Positions 61,091 to 64,000 of a stretch of DNA of 64,000 nucleotides are shown piece after piece. A program made the translations under genes and the position numbers. A model generated the notes under the pieces. That model was not told the DNA's origin, did no database searches, and was given only the letters and a program-made list of their open reading frames with translations. Origin of the DNA: an uncultured Chitinophagaceae bacterium (GTDB taxonomy: Bacteria; Bacteroidota; Bacteroidia; Chitinophagales; Chitinophagaceae); NCBI GenBank assembly GCA_937862815.1, contig CALMED010000002.1, forward strand, positions 682,001-746,000. The letters are read 5' to 3'. Each line of letters starts with the position of its first letter. Within the stretch, counting starts at the first letter, position 1.

Positions 61091-61930
61091 CTATCGACTC
61101 GTTTCCGAGGGCAGGTTCTTGCCTGTATAGCCCCAGGTGAGGCTGCCCCAAAAACTTTGCCATTGTGCTTTGGGGTCGTCTTCGAGACGGATCATGTGTA
61201 CACAGCTGAGCATCCATTCACCGGTTGGCTGGATGGGGAAGGCCACCAGGCCATTGTCATCTGTGCGGAGACTGGTATCGGTAACGGATCCGGCCAGCCG
61301 GTGCCAGAACCGCATTTTGACGCCCGGCAGGACTTTGTTCCGGAACAGCACCTGGAAACGCAGCGTGTCTTCCCGCTGCAATCCATAGGGCGGATCCAGG
61401 GCGATGATGTCGAGAGGCAACGTTGTTTTTTTCTTATACGTGTGGGTCTTAACAGCACCCACCTGCAGCAGGGTTTTCACAGAACGCTGGTAGAACTCTC
61501 TGCCGGCCGAGTCGGTTTCCCCGTGCTCGCGCCGGAAGTGCAGAATGTCTTCCAGCCCGTCTTCCTGCAGGTAGGCCTCAAATGCGCTGGCTTCCAGTTC
61601 CAGAAAAGAGTTGGTGGATTGAAAGGTTACAAGGAGGGTACCTTCTTCGAAAACCGTAAACTGCAGGGAGTCTCCCCCCCGGTACGACAGCAGCGGGGAA
61701 AGATCATCGGTCAAATCGGCATAGTGGAGTTGAAGTTGCTGCACACGATCGCGGTTGCCTTTCCAGTTTTCTCCCGTGAACTGTTCACCTACCCGGAACC
61801 GGATGCGGATCACATCGCCCCGGGAATAAATAAACTGCTGGGGTTCCAGCCAGAATTCGTGTGCATCGGCGTTTCCCAGCAGCAGTGCCAGGAACAGCAG
61901 CAGAACTCTTTTCAGTCGTGCAACCGGCAT
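61091..61930 (-). CDS. DUF4198 secreted protein
   Basis: A 279-residue protein with a signal peptide (about 1-23, ending in ADAH) directly followed by [10 protein letters not shown], the start of the DUF4198 (NikM-like) domain. Beta-rich sequence follows, with [10 protein letters not shown] and a late [12 protein letters not shown]...[24 protein letters not shown], resembling proteins tied to nickel or cobalt uptake; no such transporter is next to it. The histidine right after the cleavage site may bind metal. It starts 11 nt after the mlaF stop and could be cotranscribed with mlaEF. A 212-nt gap with the sucD promoter follows. Confidence 0.82.
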   Translation of the reverse strand: MPVARLKRVLLLFLALLLGNADAHEFWLEPQQFIYSRGDVIRIRFRVGEQFTGENWKGNRDRVQQLQLHYADLTDDLSPLLSYRGGDSLQFTVFEEGTLLVTFQSTNSFLELEASAFEAYLQEDGLEDILHFRREHGETDSAGREFYQRSVKTLLQVGAVKTHTYKKKTTLPLDIIALDPPYGLQREDTLRFQVLFRNKVLPGVKMRFWHRLAGSVTDTSLRTDDNGLVAFPIQPTGEWMLSCVHMIRLEDDPKAQWQSFWGSLTWGYTGKNLPSETSR

Positions 61931-61941
61931 AAGCGGTGAGT

Positions 61942-62751
61942 TTATGTGAGCATTTCATCCATGTTACGATCGTCGTCAATTTTTCCTTTCGCTTCCAGCA
62001 TGCGCATGTCTTTGGCGTCTTTCAGAAAGTCGGACGCAAAGATGAATGCATTCAGCTCTTCGTTTTTACTGAAAATGATGTCCTGGTTGCTGCCTTCCCA
62101 TTCCTTTATACCCCGGTGCATAAACAGGATGTGGTCGCCGATTTCCATCACGCTGTTCATATCGTGTGTGTTCACAATGGTGGTCATGTTGTATTCCAGC
62201 GTGATTTCCTTGATCAATTGATCAATTACCAGGGAGGTCTTGGGGTCCAGTCCCGAGTTGGGTTCATCGCAGAACAGGTATTTTGGGTTGAGCACAATAG
62301 CCCGGGCGATGCCCACCCGCTTTTTCATGCCCCCACTTATTTCAGCCGGAAACTTCCGGTTAACTTCTTTCAGGTTTACGCGGTCCAGTACTTCATTTAC
62401 GCGGTCGAGCTTTTCACGGGTTGTCATACGGGTAAACATGTCCAGCGGGAACATAATGTTCTGTTCCACGGTCATCGAATCAAACAGGGCGGAGCCCTGG
62501 AAGAGCATACCAATGCGCTGGCGCAGTTCTTTGCGGGCCGACTCGTTCATGTTGGTGAAACTCTCTCCATTATAAAGAATTTCGCCTTCGTTGGGTTCAA
62601 ATAAACCCACAATGCATTTCATGAGCACGGTTTTTCCGCTGCCGCTTGCACCGATGATAAGGTTGCATTTGCCCGTGTCAAAACGGGCCGAAACGCCGTC
62701 AATCACCACTTTTTCGTCAAACTGTTTCTTTATGTTTTTGATTTCTATCAT
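61942..62751 (-). CDS. MlaF-type ABC transporter ATPase
   Basis: A 269-residue ATPase of the Mla/Mce lipid transport class. Walker A GASGSGKT is at 34-41, the signature is ISGGMKKR (the GGMKKR variant is typical of MlaF) and Walker B is YLFCDEPNSGLDP. The C-terminal 40 residues are charged and extend past the usual end. With the MlaE permease it moves phospholipids between the inner and outer membranes. The permease gene ends 6 nt upstream. No mlaD/mce gene follows, so the substrate-binding subunit is encoded elsewhere. Confidence 0.93.
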   Translation of the reverse strand: MIEIKNIKKQFDEKVVIDGVSARFDTGKCNLIIGASGSGKTVLMKCIVGLFEPNEGEILYNGESFTNMNESARKELRQRIGMLFQGSALFDSMTVEQNIMFPLDMFTRMTTREKLDRVNEVLDRVNLKEVNRKFPAEISGGMKKRVGIARAIVLNPKYLFCDEPNSGLDPKTSLVIDQLIKEITLEYNMTTIVNTHDMNSVMEIGDHILFMHRGIKEWEGSNQDIIFSKNEELNAFIFASDFLKDAKDMRMLEAKGKIDDDRNMDEMLT

Positions 62752-62757
62752 AGGTAA

Positions 62758-63495
62758 TCAAAGCAGGATGGCAGCCAGCGCATAATCGGCCAGCAGGATG
62801 AGGATACAGCTTACTATTACTGCCTTTGTACCGGCACGTCCTATTTCAAGGGCCCCACCTTCCACGTGGTAGCCGAAATACGCCGGTATACTGGAAATGA
62901 TAAAGGCATAGGTATAGGACTTGCTCATGGCAAAAAAGACGTTATACGGAATGAAGTCTTCCAGCAATCCCTGGTCAAATGTTTGTGGCGGCAGGATGCC
63001 GGAGAGTTCGCCGGCCACTTTGCCGCCCCAGATGCCCAGTACAGCGGCCAGTACTACCAGGCAAGGCACCACGATCAGTGCCGCAAGAATCTTAGGCAGT
63101 ACCAGGTAGGCCTTGGTGTTGATGCCCATGATCTTCAGGGCGTCTATCTGCTCGGAGATGCGCATGTTGCCCAGTTCGGAGGCGATGCGGCTGCCCACCA
63201 CGCCGGCCAGTACCACGCAAATGAGCGTAGGCGCCAGTTCCAGGATGATGTTGTCCCGCACAATCACGGCAATAACCGTTTTGGGGATGAGGGGCGTAAC
63301 GAGCTGGTAGGCTGTTTGTACCGTGGTTACGGCACCCAGGAAGATGGAGATAATGACCACAATGCCAATGGACCGTATGCCGATCTCATTGCACTGGTGC
63401 ATCAGTTCTTTCCAGTACAGCCGCCAGTTCTCCGGTTTGGAGATCATCTGGCGCAGCATGAGCAGGTATCGGCCAAGATGGGTAAAAAAGTTCAT
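62758..63495 (-). CDS. MlaE-type ABC permease
   Basis: A 245-residue inner-membrane permease with five to six helices. The family signature around ELAPTLICVVLAGVVGSRIASELGNMRISEQIDALKIMGIN (about 105-145) identifies MlaE/YrbE proteins. It forms the membrane core of the Mla phospholipid transporter with the ATPase encoded 6 nt downstream. The ATG at 63495 is preferred; another lies at 63510. It is the first gene of an mlaE-mlaF-(DUF4198) unit, 86 nt after the malic enzyme gene. Confidence 0.93.
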   Translation of the reverse strand: MNFFTHLGRYLLMLRQMISKPENWRLYWKELMHQCNEIGIRSIGIVVIISIFLGAVTTVQTAYQLVTPLIPKTVIAVIVRDNIILELAPTLICVVLAGVVGSRIASELGNMRISEQIDALKIMGINTKAYLVLPKILAALIVVPCLVVLAAVLGIWGGKVAGELSGILPPQTFDQGLLEDFIPYNVFFAMSKSYTYAFIISSIPAYFGYHVEGGALEIGRAGTKAVIVSCILILLADYALAAILL

Positions 63496-63581
63496 ACGAC
63501 TATCGGGCAACGGTTCATGAATACTACGTGCCAGTGCCGTGAAGATACAACACCAGGCGGAGAATGGACCGATATCCCTTC

Positions 63582-64000
63582 TCAGATATCATGGCTCACC
63601 CGCCTGAATTTCTTCCAGAGCGGGCTTTTGGCAATCGCTTCCCGTGTATTGCTTTTGTTTTTCATCTGTGCTTCCACCACTGCAATGAGTACCATGTTCA
63701 GGATGGCCCGCACCGAAGAACCCAGTTGCAGCACGTGTACCGGCTTGTTCAGTCCCAGCAATATGGGGCCAATGGCATCGGCTTCTCCTACTTCCTGCAA
63801 GAGGTTGTAAGCAATGTTGCTGCTCGCCAGGTTGGGGAAGATGAGAATATTGGGTTCGCCGTGCACCAGTTCGCTGAAGGGGTAGTTGTCTTTCAGGATA
63901 TCCCGGTTGAAGGCCACGATGGGCTGGATTTCTCCGTCGCAGATCAGGTTGGGCTCCCGTTCTTTCACAAGGCTGCGGGCACGGGCCACGAGGCGTGCTT
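63582..64000 (-). CDS. maeB: NADP-dependent malic enzyme, C-terminal phosphotransacetylase-like part (partial)
   Basis: The last 139 residues of a protein that continues past the right edge. VDGEMQ-like ICDGEIQPIVAFN, PNILIFPNLASSNIAYNLLQEVGEADAIGPILLGLNKPVHVLQLGSSVRAILNMV is the C-terminal PTA domain of MaeB-type malic enzymes, which is regulatory and not catalytic. A stand-alone phosphate acetyltransferase is less likely because the LGLNKPVHVL style is typical of MaeB. The enzyme makes pyruvate and NADPH from malate. Start not seen. Confidence 0.82.
   Translation of the reverse strand, partial: ARLVARARSLVKEREPNLICDGEIQPIVAFNRDILKDNYPFSELVHGEPNILIFPNLASSNIAYNLLQEVGEADAIGPILLGLNKPVHVLQLGSSVRAILNMVLIAVVEAQMKNKSNTREAIAKSPLWKKFRRVSHDI

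Noticed and set aside
1-64000. tRNA, rRNA, CRISPR arrays, transposases or prophage genes
   Set aside because: All gaps were read for tRNA-like ends, regularly spaced repeats and known mobile-element proteins; none was convincing.

Overview
The window is a chromosomal segment of a Bacteroidota bacterium, most likely a member of the Chitinophagaceae. The evidence is: promoter boxes of the TAnnTTTG type instead of sigma-70 -10/-35 boxes; almost no Shine-Dalgarno sequences; G+C a little above half; and families typical of the phylum (FISUMP, DUF1343/NamZ, DUF4954, DUF4476, DUF2795, vWA/DUF3520, very large alpha-2-macroglobulins, a mitochondrial-type citrate synthase, half-size TSUP permeases). 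No rRNA, tRNA, CRISPR array, transposase or prophage gene was seen. About 62 protein genes are supported, with both strands used in short operons.

Layout. 0.2-8.3 kb: oxidoreductase pair, FISUMP protein, ECF sigma/anti-sigma pair, NlpC/P60 peptidase, small TSUP permease, pyrophosphatase, NamZ-type muramidase, FKBP isomerase. 8.3-20.9 kb: peptidase T, ExbB/ExbD, divergent prmC / ribD-EamA-yigZ, YdcF-like protein, DUF389 protein, fabI, SemiSWEET. 20.9-31.4 kb: DUF2795 protein, two LolD-type ATPases, cobalamin adenosyltransferase, gatC, trpS, deoxynucleoside kinase, then a co-directional run pepP-pssA-purS-rsmI-M1 peptidase. 31.4-44.2 kb: orphan LuxR-type regulator, GT2-rsmG pair, tgt, LptF/G permease, citrate synthase, DUF4954 beta-helix protein, glmS, glycolate-oxidase-like flavoprotein. 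44.3-59.4 kb: small outer-membrane-like protein, LOG protein, sodium:solute symporter, O-methyltransferase, glucosaminidase-LysM protein, hpt, then an envelope cluster (vWA protein, lipoprotein, 2019-residue alpha-2-macroglobulin, DUF4476 protein). 59.4-64 kb: small membrane protein, sucD, DUF4198 protein, MlaF/MlaE lipid-transport pair and the C-terminal part of a malic enzyme.

Function. Most genes are housekeeping: translation and tRNA/rRNA modification (trpS, gatC, prmC, rsmI, rsmG, tgt), central metabolism (gltA, sucD, maeB, ppa), phospholipid and envelope synthesis (fabI, pssA, glmS, LptF/G, MlaEF, LolD), murein turnover (NamZ, NlpC/P60, glucosaminidase), purine and riboflavin metabolism. 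The less ordinary material is (i) the 50-59 kb envelope cluster, whose alpha-2-macroglobulin has lost the thioester cysteine and carries a SusC-like VVTGYG motif; (ii) a Tgt enzyme lacking two of the three zinc cysteines; (iii) promoter boxes so close to start codons (prmC, gatC, tgt, ribD) that leaderless transcripts are predicted; (iv) several short palindromic or word-repeat elements between genes. I did not find a clear new defence or mobile system. The envelope cluster is the best candidate for an undescribed functional unit, and that is inference.
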